Shown: positions 27,269-36,636, counted from the first letter of the stretch. The stretch is 53,448 nt of DNA from Methanobacteriota archaeon (GCA_004195615.1 PSPW01000014.1:1-53448), one strand, 5' to 3'. Numbers and translations: made by a program. The notes: generated by a model not told the origin, from the sequence alone.

Positions 27269-29872
27269 ATGGCTGAAGATCTACTTAGAAGAGACATCTC
27301 GGAGGAGATGAAAGAGAGCTACATCAACTACGCGATGAGTGTGATCATCGGAAGAGCTCTGCCTGATGCCAGAGACGGATTGAAGCCGGTCCATAGGAGA
27401 ATCCTATGGGGGATGCACCAAGCAGGGCACACACATGAGAAGGGGTATAGCAAATCTGCTAGGTCCGTAGGCGAAGTCATGGGGAAATACCACCCTCACG
27501 GCGATCAAGCACTGTATGACACAATGGTTAGGATGGCACAAGACTTCTCGCTCCGTTACCCTCTAATCGATGGTCAAGGAAACTTCGGTTCAATCGATGG
27601 TGATCCCCCCGCGGCAATGAGGTATACAGAGAGCCGCCTTGACAAGTTGTCTCGCCATATGCTAGATGACATTAACAAGAACACCATCGACATGACGGCA
27701 AACTTCGACGACTCGGAAATCGAGCCGACGGTGCTGCCATCCCGGCTCCCCAACCTGCTACTGAACGGAAGTGACGGAATCGCAGTAGGGATGGCAACAA
27801 AAATCCCCCCGCACAACCTCAACGAAGTTGTAGGGGCGATAAAGCTCCACATTAGCAGAGTAATTGAGCAGGATAGTGATATTGGTTTGGACCACCCTCC
27901 AAAAATAGATGCCCTAGAATACATGGAATTCCTAAAGGGGCCGGATTTCCCAACGGGCGCTACAATCCACGGAATCGACGGAATTGTCGACATGTACAGA
28001 ACGGGGAAGGGCAAATTCCACATAAGATCGGAAGTCGAGGTTATTGACGACGCAAAGGGGAAGAAACTGGTCATTCACTCTATACCATATCAGGTGAAGA
28101 AGGCAAAGATGCTACAGGGAATTGCGGAACTAGTCCAGAAGGAATCGGTGAAGGGAATTCGTGACATTCGAGACGAGTCGAGCAAGGATGGAATCAGAGT
28201 CGTGATAGAAATCAAGCAGAATGCCGACCCCCATGCAGTCCTCAATCAACTCTACAAGTCCAGTAGACTTCAGGAGTCATACTCTTCAAACATGATGGGG
28301 ATTCTTAGAGGAGAGCCGGTACTGCTTGACCTGAGAACCATTCTGCACACATACGTAAGGCATAGGGAGTCAGTAATCGAGCGAAGGACAAAACACGATC
28401 TAGATAGAGCCCAAGCCCGGGCCCATATCCTCGATGGTTTAATTAGAGCACAGGACAGGATGGGAGAGATTATCGAAGTAGGTAGAAACTCGGACTCGAG
28501 AGACCAATTCGAGAAGTTCCTGAGGGGGAAAGAGAAGTACCCGAAAATCAAGAGTTTCGACTTCTCCGAGAAGCAGGCTAAAGCAATCGCAGAGAGGCGA
28601 CTATACCAACTCACTAAGTTGAATGTTAGGGAGGTGTCTGATGAGTTGGAGAAACTGGGTAGGGACATCACAGAATACGAAGGCATACTAGGAAGTAGAA
28701 CAAGGCGACTCGTGATTATCTCAGATGAATTGGAAGAATTAATCGAGAAGCACGGTGACGAGAGGAGAACAAATATCGATCCGGCACCACTCTCAATGGA
28801 CAGAGAAGACCTCGTTGCAGAACAGGCGATTGTCATCTCCCTAACACAGGACAACTACATCCGACACCTTCCTACCGAAGCATTCCGACTTCAGAATAGG
28901 GGTGGGAAGGGTCTCAAGGGAGTATCGACAAAGGAGGAGGATGCCCCATCGAAGATTGTAACCTGCTTCTCTAAAGACAGGCTTCTTATCTTCACCGACA
29001 AGGGCAGAGTATACGGATTACGGGCGTGGGAAACTCCTTCAGCTAGCCGATATGGCAGAGGTAGTCATATTCGAAACCTCTTAGTAGGAATTAGGGAAGA
29101 TGAGAAGGTAGTCTCAATCCTCCCAATGGATAGGGAATTAATCGGAAATCCAGAAGGTCATTTCCTCCTATTTGCTACCAAGAAGGGACTCATAAAGAAA
29201 ACTAGACTCAGAGAATATGTCAGAATCAATAAAAATGGTAAATTTGCTCTTAGATTCAAGATTGAGGGTGATTCTCTGGTCAATGTAAGGAACGGAACAG
29301 AAGAATCGGATATTGTAATGATTTCCAGTACTGGAAAGGCTAGCAGGTTCGCTTGCTCAGAAATTACTGCTACGAGTAGGAATACATCTGGAGTTTGGGG
29401 GATATTCACTGGAGACAGAAAAACTTCCGCCAGAGAGGGAGATGGGGGGCATGTTGTGGGGATGGTAGTTGCAGATAATTATGAAACCCAAATTCTCACA
29501 ATAACAAAAAATGGCATGGGAAAGAGGACTATTATTGGCTCCGGGGAGAGGGATGGATATAGGAGAACTAGTCCCGGTGCTAAGGGAGTGAAGACAATGA
29601 ATCTTTATCCAGGAGATTCGATTGTTGGAGTAAATCAAATTCCTGACGAAAACGATCAGATTTTCATCCTAACACGTTCGGGGATGATGATTCGAATCGG
29701 AGCTTCTCAAACCAAAGAAACAGTGGGAAGGGCATCAAAGGGAACTAGGGTTATGGAATTAAGAGATAGAAAGACTAAGAAAATCACTGATGGCATAATC
29801 TACGTCACAAGGCTTCCTTCTGAATTAAACGACCCGTTGACGTCTGAAGAAGGTGAATTCGAGGAAGAGTAG
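27269..29872 (+). CDS. gyrA: DNA gyrase subunit A
   Basis: The 867-residue protein is the breakage-reunion subunit. The start carries [31 protein letters not shown], the quinolone region [25 protein letters not shown], and the active-site Tyr at about 119 in [10 protein letters not shown]. The C-terminal half (about 520-830) is the beta-pinwheel that wraps DNA. It has a GyrA-box-like [10 protein letters not shown] at about 542, which points to gyrase rather than topoisomerase IV. It forms an operon with gyrB (9 bases apart). The tail ends in an acidic EEGEFEEE run. A tRNA-Ser gene follows 45 bases after the stop; an imperfect hairpin at 29881-29897 lies between. Confidence 0.97.
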   Translation: MAEDLLRRDISEEMKESYINYAMSVIIGRALPDARDGLKPVHRRILWGMHQAGHTHEKGYSKSARSVGEVMGKYHPHGDQALYDTMVRMAQDFSLRYPLIDGQGNFGSIDGDPPAAMRYTESRLDKLSRHMLDDINKNTIDMTANFDDSEIEPTVLPSRLPNLLLNGSDGIAVGMATKIPPHNLNEVVGAIKLHISRVIEQDSDIGLDHPPKIDALEYMEFLKGPDFPTGATIHGIDGIVDMYRTGKGKFHIRSEVEVIDDAKGKKLVIHSIPYQVKKAKMLQGIAELVQKESVKGIRDIRDESSKDGIRVVIEIKQNADPHAVLNQLYKSSRLQESYSSNMMGILRGEPVLLDLRTILHTYVRHRESVIERRTKHDLDRAQARAHILDGLIRAQDRMGEIIEVGRNSDSRDQFEKFLRGKEKYPKIKSFDFSEKQAKAIAERRLYQLTKLNVREVSDELEKLGRDITEYEGILGSRTRRLVIISDELEELIEKHGDERRTNIDPAPLSMDREDLVAEQAIVISLTQDNYIRHLPTEAFRLQNRGGKGLKGVSTKEEDAPSKIVTCFSKDRLLIFTDKGRVYGLRAWETPSASRYGRGSHIRNLLVGIREDEKVVSILPMDRELIGNPEGHFLLFATKKGLIKKTRLREYVRINKNGKFALRFKIEGDSLVNVRNGTEESDIVMISSTGKASRFACSEITATSRNTSGVWGIFTGDRKTSAREGDGGHVVGMVVADNYETQILTITKNGMGKRTIIGSGERDGYRRTSPGAKGVKTMNLYPGDSIVGVNQIPDENDQIFILTRSGMMIRIGASQTKETVGRASKGTRVMELRDRKTKKITDGIIYVTRLPSELNDPLTSEEGEFEEE

Positions 29873-29917
29873 GGTGACCGTTCTGCTTAAGCCAGAATCT
29901 CTGGTCGAAATTTTGTT

Positions 29918-30004
29918 GCGGCAGTCGCATAGCCTGGCCATTGCGCTGGATTGCTAATCCAGTGGTGTTTCACCTCGGGAGTTCGAATCTCCCCTGCCGC
30001 GCCA
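29918..30004 (+). tRNA. tRNA-Ser (anticodon GCU)
   Basis: The seven-pair acceptor stem is GCGGCAG/CTGCCGC. The anticodon stem-loop CTGGA-TTGCTAA-TCCAG gives anticodon GCT (29953-29955), reading AGC/AGU Ser codons. The long variable arm with stem GGTG-TTT-CACC is the class II feature of serine tRNAs. The T arm is GGGAG-TTCGAAT-CTCCC. The D arm has GCA/TGC pairs around a loop with TAGCCTGG. The discriminator is G at 30001, as in archaeal tRNA-Ser, and CCA (30002-30004) is encoded in the gene. No intron is seen. Confidence 0.95.
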
Positions 30005-30022
30005 CTCCGCCCTCAGAGGCGC

Positions 30023-30898
30023 GTGGTAGACACCTCGAAGCTTCTGGAAATTGGTACTATAGGGCTAATTTCTCTCACTGGTATTGTCCTAGTTTGGCTT
30101 ATCTCCAGACACCTCAGTCTCAGACCCTCAACTGATAGATCGTGGGTGAATGATAATGAAAATTTGGCTACTGCTGATTTCCATGGAGATGAGGTGACAA
30201 TACGCAATGTCAGAGACTTCGAATGGCAGAGTAACAGAGATTTTGATGAAAGATGGATTGATGTTAAGATAAATCTGAATGAGGTATCGAAGATTTGGTT
30301 CGTTCTCGAATACTTTGATCCAGCCCGGAGACAAATGGCGCATACGATAATGAGTTTCGAAATGATGGACGGGACGAGAATATCCTGCTCCATAGAAGTT
30401 AGGAGAGAGAAGGGCGAGAGGTTTCACCCAATCAGGGGACTCTTCAGACAATATGAGCTAATTTACGTCTGGGCGACCGAGAGGGATGTTATTGGCGTTA
30501 GAACAAGATGCAGAAAAAGGTCTGTGACTCATCTTTTCGAAGCTGTAGTCCTTGGACCTGGGAATGAGCGGCGTATGCTCGAATCATATCTCAATAGGAC
30601 TAACAAACTCAGTCGAAGTCCGGAGTGGTACAACACGATAACCAATACCTGCACAACAAACATAGTTAGACATGTCAATGAAGTCTATCCGGGAAGGGTC
30701 CCTAGAGCAGTAGCAGTCTTCCTCCCTGGGCTAAGCCCCAAGCTACTACAGAAGAATAATTTGGTCAAGATTAAAGGGACCATTGAGGAAACGCTGAGGA
30801 ATAGCATAATCGATGAAAGGGCAAAATCGTGGGATGGATTAGTTGATTTCGGGGATTGGATTAGGGAGCAAGGCGGATGGGAGCATTCAACTGAATGA
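30023..30898 (+). CDS. DUF4105-type membrane protein
   Basis: From GTG 30023 the protein has 291 residues. An N-terminal helix (IGLISLTGIVLVWLISRHL) anchors a soluble domain of about 260 residues. The domain begins DNENLATADFHGDEVTIRNVRDFEW and continues DVKINLNEVSKIWFVLEYF and HTIMSFEMMDG, the pattern of DUF4105 (Lnb N-terminal domain-like), a predicted membrane-associated protease-like family that contains a conserved Cys (ITNTCTTN near residue 211). The frame is open through the tRNA to 29951, but a start inside the tRNA is unlikely. GTG 30023 lies 18 bases after the tRNA CCA. The family's substrate is unknown. EPSP synthase follows after 15 bases. Confidence 0.7.
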   Translation: MVDTSKLLEIGTIGLISLTGIVLVWLISRHLSLRPSTDRSWVNDNENLATADFHGDEVTIRNVRDFEWQSNRDFDERWIDVKINLNEVSKIWFVLEYFDPARRQMAHTIMSFEMMDGTRISCSIEVRREKGERFHPIRGLFRQYELIYVWATERDVIGVRTRCRKRSVTHLFEAVVLGPGNERRMLESYLNRTNKLSRSPEWYNTITNTCTTNIVRHVNEVYPGRVPRAVAVFLPGLSPKLLQKNNLVKIKGTIEETLRNSIIDERAKSWDGLVDFGDWIREQGGWEHSTE

Positions 30899-30913
30899 CT
30901 CTGATGTGGTTTT

Positions 30914-32107
30914 GTGCTAAGCATTCAGCCGCTCGAAAATCCAGAAAGGGTCCGGTGGTCCCTACCACCATCAAAAAGCCACATGATTCGATGGATTGCA
31001 CTTTCATCACAATCTGAATCGAGAACTGAGTTGGTATTCCAGGGACTCCCTGGAAGAGACATCGAGTCGATGGCAACATGCATGGAGAAAATGGGGGCTT
31101 CGATTGAAAGAGGGCATCAAAAATGGGTCATTCATGGAGCTAGGGGTGGGCCGTTCTTACCCCCTGGCGTTCTAGATTGCGGAAACTCGGCAACTACAGC
31201 GAATTTCGTTACGTCGATTGTAGCGTGTTTGGATGGTCCGGTAGAAATTGATGGAGACATTTCACTCAGAAGGAGAGATATCTCGCCGCTGACTTCGGCA
31301 CTAAGGGAACTGGGGTGCAAAGTCTCATCTGATCGTCTTCCATACATTGTTTCTGGACCGATTATTCCAGGTAGTATTGACATAGACGAGTCTTTTTCGA
31401 GTCAGACACTTTCAGGGATGATCATATCCTCTCCAGGATTTTCTGGTGAAGTGGAAATTTCACTTCGGGGAGAGGCAGTTAGTCGGCCTTATAGAGACCT
31501 AACCATGGAAACTAGTGGTTTGAGTGGTTGGAATGGATACTACGATAAAACGATGATTCTGGATTCGTGGATGGTTGGAACTCCAAGAAAAGTCGAGATT
31601 CCTAGAGAGGCTAGCCTATTTCCCATCTCCCTGCTGTTCGACAATCTTCACAACACAAATTGCCTAGATTATTGCCAATTGGGAGAATCACCAATTAAAG
31701 ATGCAATCGAAGAGTCGAATTCAGAAGATTCCAGTCAGGTTAGCCTTCAGGATGCTAGTGACATTATCGCACCACTGGCCGCATTAATGTCCATGGGCAA
31801 CGGTGGAGTAATTGTGGGGGCTTCTCATGCTAGAGGGAAGGAGTCGAATCGAATCATGTCGACAATCAGAATGCTATCCTCATTTGGTATCCAAGTCGAA
31901 GAAAACGATGAGGGGTTAACCGTTCCCGGGGGACAAAGTCCAAACCAACCAAAGGATCCTATTGACTGTGAAAATGACCATAGATTAGCGATGACAGCTG
32001 CAGTTCTAGCCACTAAGGTTGGAGGCGAATTATCCGGTCATGAGATATGTGATGTTACTCATCCGGGATTCTTCGAAATGATCCTCTCTCATTACCAAGG
32101 CCGGTGA
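30914..32107 (+). CDS. aroA: 3-phosphoshikimate 1-carboxyvinyltransferase (EPSP synthase)
   Basis: The 397-residue protein (GTG start) catalyses PEP plus shikimate-3-P to EPSP, the sixth shikimate step. Motifs are WSLPPSKSHMIRWIAL (shikimate-P site), DCGNSATTANFVTS, DGDISLRRRDISPL, SSQTLSGMIISSPG, HARGKESNRI (the KExxR region) and ENDHRLAMTAAVL. The PEP-loop, usually GNAGTAMR, reads GNSATTAN here: Ala replaces the Gly whose change lowers glyphosate binding, and the Arg is replaced by Asn. Length is a little under typical (about 420). The downstream transporter starts 4 bases after its stop. Confidence 0.9.
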   Translation: MLSIQPLENPERVRWSLPPSKSHMIRWIALSSQSESRTELVFQGLPGRDIESMATCMEKMGASIERGHQKWVIHGARGGPFLPPGVLDCGNSATTANFVTSIVACLDGPVEIDGDISLRRRDISPLTSALRELGCKVSSDRLPYIVSGPIIPGSIDIDESFSSQTLSGMIISSPGFSGEVEISLRGEAVSRPYRDLTMETSGLSGWNGYYDKTMILDSWMVGTPRKVEIPREASLFPISLLFDNLHNTNCLDYCQLGESPIKDAIEESNSEDSSQVSLQDASDIIAPLAALMSMGNGGVIVGASHARGKESNRIMSTIRMLSSFGIQVEENDEGLTVPGGQSPNQPKDPIDCENDHRLAMTAAVLATKVGGELSGHEICDVTHPGFFEMILSHYQGR

Positions 32108-32111
32108 AATT

Positions 32112-33086
32112 ATGCTGATTAGGTATTGGAAGAAGAACTTGTGGACTCATGTGCTGCTGGTTCTTGTTGCTGTAATCTGGGGCTCCACTTGGGCAGCAGG
32201 AAGATTCCTGAGCTATGGATTGAATGAAGATAGTCCTGCAACACTTAGTCCGGCGACCTCCGCGTGGCTGAGATACGCATTTGCGGTATCAGTATTCTTT
32301 TGTTGGTCGATTGCAAGCAGGGGTGGACGTCCTTTTCGGTTTCTCCCTCCGGATCGAAAATCATGGATTTTCTCTATTTGGTTGGGCTTTCTAGGCACCA
32401 TGGCTTACCAATTACTATTCATGCATGGGATGAGGTGGACGGCTGCAGGAGATGCTTCCCTGATAATCCCCCTGAATCCAGTGTTTACCGTCCTACTGGC
32501 TGTACCGATGCTGGGTCAGAAGATTTCGGCTAGAATGTCTATTGGGCTACTAGTTGGGATTTGTGGGGTCGCAGTGGTTATAGGTTGGAGTCCGAACTCG
32601 GGAATCCCAATAGGACATAGGATTCTGGGAGATTTGATGATACTGTTTGCAGCCCTATCATGGGCAGCGACTAGTAATCTGACGAAGATCATGCTTTCTT
32701 GGGAAAGAGGATACTCTTCACTCGAGATTGTTGTCTGGTATTCTGTTACTGGGTGGGTATTGCTTTCTCCATGGATGCTTGTCGAGAACTGGGGCTCAGC
32801 ACTTCCGGAACCCAGTTCCTCAGAATGGCTCACAATTGCATATCTTGGCATCATTTCCACTGTTCTATCGTACGTACTGTTCGCAAAGGGAATAGAATTG
32901 ATCGGACCCACTGCAGCTTCGTCATACGTCTTCCTAGTTCCAGTTTTTGGAGTCCTTGGCGGGTGGCTACTCCTTGATGAGGAAATTGGTGCCTCAATGA
33001 TTTTGGGATTCTTACTTATTGTGGCGGGAGTAACTGAAGTACAGAGAGAAAGCAAGCGTTTGACGACCAGTTCCAGACATAACTGA
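32112..33086 (+). CDS. EamA/DMT family transporter
   Basis: The 324-residue protein has about ten hydrophobic helices and the internal repeat of the drug/metabolite transporter superfamily. The first EamA half begins VLVAVIWGSTWAAGRF and ends VGICGVAVVIGW. The second begins LGDLMILFAALSWAATSNL and ends PVFGVLGGWLLLDEEIGASMILGFLLIVAGV. Both carry the G-[GW]-x-x-x-x-x-E/D signature near the end. The transported substrate cannot be told. ATG follows the aroA stop by 4 bases, suggesting one transcript, possibly exporting an aromatic amino acid or related metabolite (inference from context only). Confidence 0.87.
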   Translation: MLIRYWKKNLWTHVLLVLVAVIWGSTWAAGRFLSYGLNEDSPATLSPATSAWLRYAFAVSVFFCWSIASRGGRPFRFLPPDRKSWIFSIWLGFLGTMAYQLLFMHGMRWTAAGDASLIIPLNPVFTVLLAVPMLGQKISARMSIGLLVGICGVAVVIGWSPNSGIPIGHRILGDLMILFAALSWAATSNLTKIMLSWERGYSSLEIVVWYSVTGWVLLSPWMLVENWGSALPEPSSSEWLTIAYLGIISTVLSYVLFAKGIELIGPTAASSYVFLVPVFGVLGGWLLLDEEIGASMILGFLLIVAGVTEVQRESKRLTTSSRHN

Positions 33087-33112
33087 CTGCCTCACCGTTA
33101 AATACGGAGGGT

Positions 33113-33128
33113 CGATGGCCGGCCATCG
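33113..33128. promoter_or_regulatory. Perfect 16-bp palindrome upstream of L10e
   Basis: CGATGGCCGGCCATCG is a gapless perfect inverted repeat. It lies between a TATA-like GTTAAATAC (33098-33106) and the start site of the L10e gene, 10 bases before its TTG start. The Shine-Dalgarno site GGGGTGAT (33128-33135) follows directly. A folded leader would hide the ribosome site, so an autogenous control role is possible. Confidence 0.55.
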
Positions 33129-33138
33129 GGGTGATTGA

Positions 33139-33678
33139 TTGGCACGCAAACCCGCAAAGATGTACAGGCAAATCAAAGGGCAATCCTTCACTAGGAGAGA
33201 GTACACTGGAGGCGTGCCGAACAACAGAATCCTTCGCTACCACATGGGCAACAGGAAGAAAGCGGAGACCGGTGGGTTCCCAGTTGCTCTTGAGTTGTAT
33301 GCAGATAATGCATGTCAAATCAGAGATTCAGCTCTAGAAGCTGCAAGGCAGGTAGCAAACTCAACAATAAGAGAAGATTCTGGGGCAATGGGGTATGCGC
33401 TGAGGATGCACACCTACCCTCATCAGATCTTGAGAGAGAACAAGCAAGCTACTGGTGCTGGTGCGGATAGGGTTTCGCAGGGGATGCGCCTATCCTTCGG
33501 CAAGAACGTCGGAACTGCCGCCAGAGTTCAAAGAGGGCAGATAGTGATGTCCATTAAGACCGAGGTAGAAAACTACACTGCTGCAAAGAACGCCTTGAGA
33601 AAGGCCAAATGCAAATTCCCAACTCCCTGTACCGTCAAGGTTGTACAGGGCTTCGAGCATTTGAAGGGCCTAGTGTGA
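33139..33678 (+). CDS. rpl10e: 50S ribosomal protein L10e (uL16)
   Basis: The 179-residue protein (TTG start) is the archaeal/eukaryotic form of uL16, near the peptidyl-transferase and tRNA sites of the large subunit. Recognisable stretches are RREYTGGVPNNRILRYHMGN, VALELYADNACQIRDSALEAARQ, LRMHTYPHQILRENKQATGAGADRVSQGMRLSFGK and GTAARVQRGQIVMSI. The TTG is chosen because it directly follows a strong GGGGTGAT Shine-Dalgarno site; in-frame ATG codons downstream would remove conserved residues. It precedes a phosphoribosyltransferase (12 bases) and dph2 in one direction, forming a probable operon. Confidence 0.96.
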   Translation: MARKPAKMYRQIKGQSFTRREYTGGVPNNRILRYHMGNRKKAETGGFPVALELYADNACQIRDSALEAARQVANSTIREDSGAMGYALRMHTYPHQILRENKQATGAGADRVSQGMRLSFGKNVGTAARVQRGQIVMSIKTEVENYTAAKNALRKAKCKFPTPCTVKVVQGFEHLKGLV

Positions 33679-33690
33679 GGCCAAGGGGAC

Positions 33691-34269
33691 ATGTCTCAAA
33701 CAGACCCTCTTTCCATTTTGCAAGACTCACTGAGAGGAGCACCCATAATCTGGAAGGGCGAGTACCCCTACTTCATCCACCCTATTTCAGATGGGATACC
33801 CAGGATGGAAGCAGAAGTCCTCAGAGCGACCAGAGATTTGATTGTGGGCATGGTTGATTGGTCACAAATAGACCTAGTGGTCAGTATTGAGGCCATGGGT
33901 CTCCCTCTCCTCGCAGCTGTAGGAGAAGCAACTGGAAAGCCAACGGTAGTTATCCGAAAGAGGTCTTATGGGATGGAAGGGGAGGTAGAGGTGGATGTTT
34001 CCACGGGATACTCCAGTTCAACCGCCTACATCAACGATATCTCTCCGGGTGAGAGGATTCTGGTGGTGGATGATGTCATCTCAACTGGCGGCACTCTAGA
34101 GCCACTCCTTGAAGCGCTCGAAGGAATGGGAGCAGTGCTCCATGATGTAATTGTTGCCATAGAGAAGGGAGAGGGCAGAGATAGGTTATCGAAAGAGAGG
34201 CCCGATTGGCCGATCCGAACTCTTGCCAGAATTGACATCGTTGATGGAAATGTAGTGATTGTCCAATAG
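33691..34269 (+). CDS. Adenine/hypoxanthine-type phosphoribosyltransferase
   Basis: The 192-residue protein is a type I PRTase. The PRPP-binding loop is ILVVDDVISTGGT (about 115-127), with the preceding flexible loop around VVIRKRSYGMEGE and VVSIEAMGLPLLA for the ribose-phosphate. The arrangement (VSIEAMG, PTVVIRKRSYG) matches archaeal purine PRTases of the Apt/Hpt family, which salvage adenine or hypoxanthine with PRPP to the nucleotide. Length fits (about 185-190). Base specificity cannot be decided from sequence. It lies between L10e and dph2. Confidence 0.85.
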   Translation: MSQTDPLSILQDSLRGAPIIWKGEYPYFIHPISDGIPRMEAEVLRATRDLIVGMVDWSQIDLVVSIEAMGLPLLAAVGEATGKPTVVIRKRSYGMEGEVEVDVSTGYSSSTAYINDISPGERILVVDDVISTGGTLEPLLEALEGMGAVLHDVIVAIEKGEGRDRLSKERPDWPIRTLARIDIVDGNVVIVQ

Positions 34270-34282
34270 AGATAGTGATTAA

Positions 34283-35392
34283 GTGGACATGAAGAGACAT
34301 GAGTTCGAACTCGATGACTTGATTAAGAGAATCAAGGAGAATGACAATCGGCTTGTCGCCCTCCAAGTTCCAGAGGGCCTGAAGATGCAGGCATTGGAAA
34401 TGATGGATGCAATCGAAGAAGATACCTCTGCTAGGATAATCCTCGCAGCCGATCCTTGTTACGGTGCTTGTGACCTTGTGCATGACAAGATGCAGCGCAT
34501 GGGTGTGGAGCTTGTTGCACATATGGGACACTCGCAAATGAACATTGATTCCGGAATGCCGACTGAATTCATCAATGTCACATACGATGGTGATCCTGCA
34601 ATCGATCCGGTCCTGCCAATACTAGCAATGCATAGAGAAATCGCAGAGAGACGTCTATCAGAAGCATCTAGTAAAGGTGAGATTAGCGAGGAGGAAGCAC
34701 AAGAGAGGTTCATGGATGCAGTGGGTAGAGTATCTCCTCTAAAGGGGGCAAAACTAGGTTTAGTAGGAAGTATCCAGCATCTCCATCTGATTTTCGATTA
34801 CAAGGAACGTCTTGAATCGGCAGGATTTGAGGTTGAGGTGCCAGTTGGCGGAGCCCGACTATCGTTCCCAGGGCAGGTTCTAGGCTGCAATTATTCGGGA
34901 GACAGGGATGATATCGGTCACTACCTTTTCCTTGGTAGTGGCGATTTTCATCCAATAGGCCTAGTCCTACATACAGGAAAGCCATTGGCAATGCTGGACC
35001 CATATACGGGTGGTGCAGAGGAGATGTCATTTGAAAGAATCGAAGGAATATTGAGGCAGAGGTTCGGACTCATTTTGTCCTGTGATGAAGCTAAGACATT
35101 TGGAATTCTAATTGGTGAGAAGCCCGGTCAAATGAGGAGGAATCTGGCACTAAGAATGAAGAAGAAGCTGGAGAAGCACGGCAGGAAGGGTTACCTCATG
35201 GCATTGGAGCACGTCGGTCCTGAGTTGATTGACTTCTATCCAGTAGATGCCTTTGTCAACACTGCATGTCCGAGAATTGCGATTGATGATTCGGTTCGTT
35301 ATGCAAAGCCACTACTTACGCCCTTCGAGCTTGAGGTAGTCCTTGGAGAGAAGAAATGGGAAACTGGTTACAAATTTGATGAAATACCATGA
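34283..35392 (+). CDS. dph2: 2-(3-amino-3-carboxypropyl)histidine synthase Dph2
   Basis: The 369-residue protein catalyses the first step of diphthamide synthesis on elongation factor 2, a radical transfer of the 3-amino-3-carboxypropyl group from SAM to a His. The three cysteines that hold the unusual 4Fe-4S cluster are visible in ADPCYGACD (about 59), VLGCNYSGD (about 203) and NTACPRIAIDD (about 328). QVPEGLKMQA at the start and ALEHVGPELIDFYPVDAF near the end are family landmarks. GTG 34283 or ATG 34289 may start it; both lie just after the PRTase stop. Diphthamide is absent from bacteria, so this gene supports archaeal origin. Confidence 0.93.
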   Translation: MDMKRHEFELDDLIKRIKENDNRLVALQVPEGLKMQALEMMDAIEEDTSARIILAADPCYGACDLVHDKMQRMGVELVAHMGHSQMNIDSGMPTEFINVTYDGDPAIDPVLPILAMHREIAERRLSEASSKGEISEEEAQERFMDAVGRVSPLKGAKLGLVGSIQHLHLIFDYKERLESAGFEVEVPVGGARLSFPGQVLGCNYSGDRDDIGHYLFLGSGDFHPIGLVLHTGKPLAMLDPYTGGAEEMSFERIEGILRQRFGLILSCDEAKTFGILIGEKPGQMRRNLALRMKKKLEKHGRKGYLMALEHVGPELIDFYPVDAFVNTACPRIAIDDSVRYAKPLLTPFELEVVLGEKKWETGYKFDEIP

Positions 35393-35463
35393 GATTCTTC
35401 AATACAGCCTCTCGTCAGGACCATATAATCACGCAATGATTTGGGATTGCGTTGAACGAGTGA

Positions 35464-35751
35464 TTACTCTTCTTCGTCGTCATCGTCGCCTAGGAGGGCT
35501 TCCCAGTCGAGCTCTTCTTCTGCGGACAGGAAGTATAGAGCACCCATTGCTACTGCAGCGAGAAGTCCGACGATGTCCTGAGTGCTGAATCCAGTATCTG
35601 GCCTAAATGCTTCATTGGAAGATATCAAATCAATTATGAATAGTTTATCTCCACCAAATACAATCCCAGTCATATTAATCAAAATGAAGATCAATATTGT
35701 AGCGGCGCCAATCAGTAGTCCCATTCTTTGGTTTTCTTCCAGTTCTACCAT
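35464..35751 (-). CDS. Small two-helix membrane protein of unknown function
   Basis: The 95-residue protein has two hydrophobic helices (GLLIGAATILIFILINMTGIV at about 11-31 and DIVGLLAAVAMGALYFL at about 59-75) and ends in an acidic tail (GDDDDEEE). It matches nothing I know. It is convergent with dph2 and is the last of the minus-strand group from 38298. Upstream lies a palindrome-like element at 35781-35811. The tail would be negatively charged on one face of the membrane. Coding status rests on the clear membrane/acidic composition and good spacing. Confidence 0.6.
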   Translation of the reverse strand: MVELEENQRMGLLIGAATILIFILINMTGIVFGGDKLFIIDLISSNEAFRPDTGFSTQDIVGLLAAVAMGALYFLSAEEELDWEALLGDDDDEEE

Positions 35752-35780
35752 AGTATTACCTAAACTGTCCCAAGGGTTCC

Positions 35781-35811
35781 GAGTTATTAATGTAAATGGT
35801 AGAAATAACTC
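35781..35811. promoter_or_regulatory. Inverted repeat between minus-strand genes
   Basis: GAGTTATT (35781-35788) and AATAACTC (35804-35811) form 8-base arms with a 15-base spacer, 30-60 bases before the start of the small membrane protein gene and about 50 bases beyond the stop of the preceding gene. It could be a terminator-like hairpin or an operator. Confidence 0.3.
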
Positions 35812-35859
35812 ATTTTAGCATAGTATAAGAATATGGAAAATAATCCTATTAATGTGCTA

Positions 35860-36534
35860 TTAGGAGTCTTTTGCATCGGATCCAGCACTGAAATTCAGGA
35901 CGCCATCGTCCATCAAATCAGCGATAATGTCCTCCATCTTTCTACCAGTTTTATCCGCAATTACCTGAGTCTCGATTCTATCTGAGTGATCCCGAGCAGT
36001 TTGTGCCTTTGCCGCATCTCCCTCCAGGTTCCTTTGATCAAGAACAGAGGCAATTCCTCTCCAATTTTCTGGGTTCTCGGCTTCGCTTGCTGTTAGATCC
36101 TTCCAAATCTCAAGAGCGCCGTCAAAGTCCCCCTCGTTAGCAAAGCGATTTGCCCTCTGAACCCTTTGTTCACTACTCTCGGAGCTAGAGGCCTGCTTCA
36201 TCAAAGCCTCAAGTTCATTATCCGCATTTTCTGAAACCAAACCAGTCTGAGGTTCTTCTTCCAATTCACCTGACTCTTCTCCCGGTGCATCTTCAATGGC
36301 GTCAAAGTCATCAAAGTCATCGAGGTCATCAAAGTCATCGTGGTCATCGGAATCGTCTGCTGCTTCCTCGGCATCCTGAACCTTCTTCTCAGCAGTCTTG
36401 GCCTTCTTCTCGGCCTCCTTTACCTTCTTCTCGGCCTCCTTTACCTTCTTCTCGGCCTCCTTAATCTTCTTCTCAGCGGCCTTGGCCTTCTGTGCGAGAC
36501 GGAATGCAATGTGCTCAGGAATCTTCTTTGCCAT
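35860..36534 (-). CDS. Coiled-coil, acidic, TPR-like protein (cluster member 1)
   Basis: The 224-residue protein has three parts. Residues about 10-60 are a strict seven-residue coiled coil built on KKVKEAE, encoded by a 21-bp DNA repeat. Residues about 61-125 are very acidic with DDFDDLDDFDDFD. The C-terminal 100 residues are helical, with FANEGDFDGALEIWKDLT, then NWRGIASVLDQR, a TPR-like helical pair. That module recurs in the genes at 36637 and 37366, which lie in the same direction. No enzyme motif is visible, so a scaffolding or adaptor role is inferred. The codon-start ATG is followed by AKKIPEH. Confidence 0.65.
   Translation of the reverse strand: MAKKIPEHIAFRLAQKAKAAEKKIKEAEKKVKEAEKKVKEAEKKAKTAEKKVQDAEEAADDSDDHDDFDDLDDFDDFDAIEDAPGEESGELEEEPQTGLVSENADNELEALMKQASSSESSEQRVQRANRFANEGDFDGALEIWKDLTASEAENPENWRGIASVLDQRNLEGDAAKAQTARDHSDRIETQVIADKTGRKMEDIIADLMDDGVLNFSAGSDAKDS
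36381..36485 (-). repeat. Five 21-bp tandem repeats encoding coiled-coil heptads
   Basis: Five consecutive 21-base units start at 36381, 36402, 36423, 36444 and 36465. On the plus strand the common form is CCTTCTTCTCGGCCTCCTTT plus A. The middle units are nearly identical. Each encodes one seven-residue turn (AEKKVKE) of the coiled coil in the overlapping gene. The near identity at DNA level suggests recent expansion. Confidence 0.85.
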
Positions 36535-36636
36535 GAAATCTACAATGGCTGGGGAAAGGCAAATTGCATTTAATTGTGGTCCAGACAGTTACAAAGGAGA
36601 TGAATCGGAAAATCGTTAAAATTTGGTTACTAAATC

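Noticed and set aside
29881-29897. Transcription terminator after gyrA
   Set aside because: The stem TTCTG/CAGAA has a mismatched centre and no T-run follows; too weak to list.
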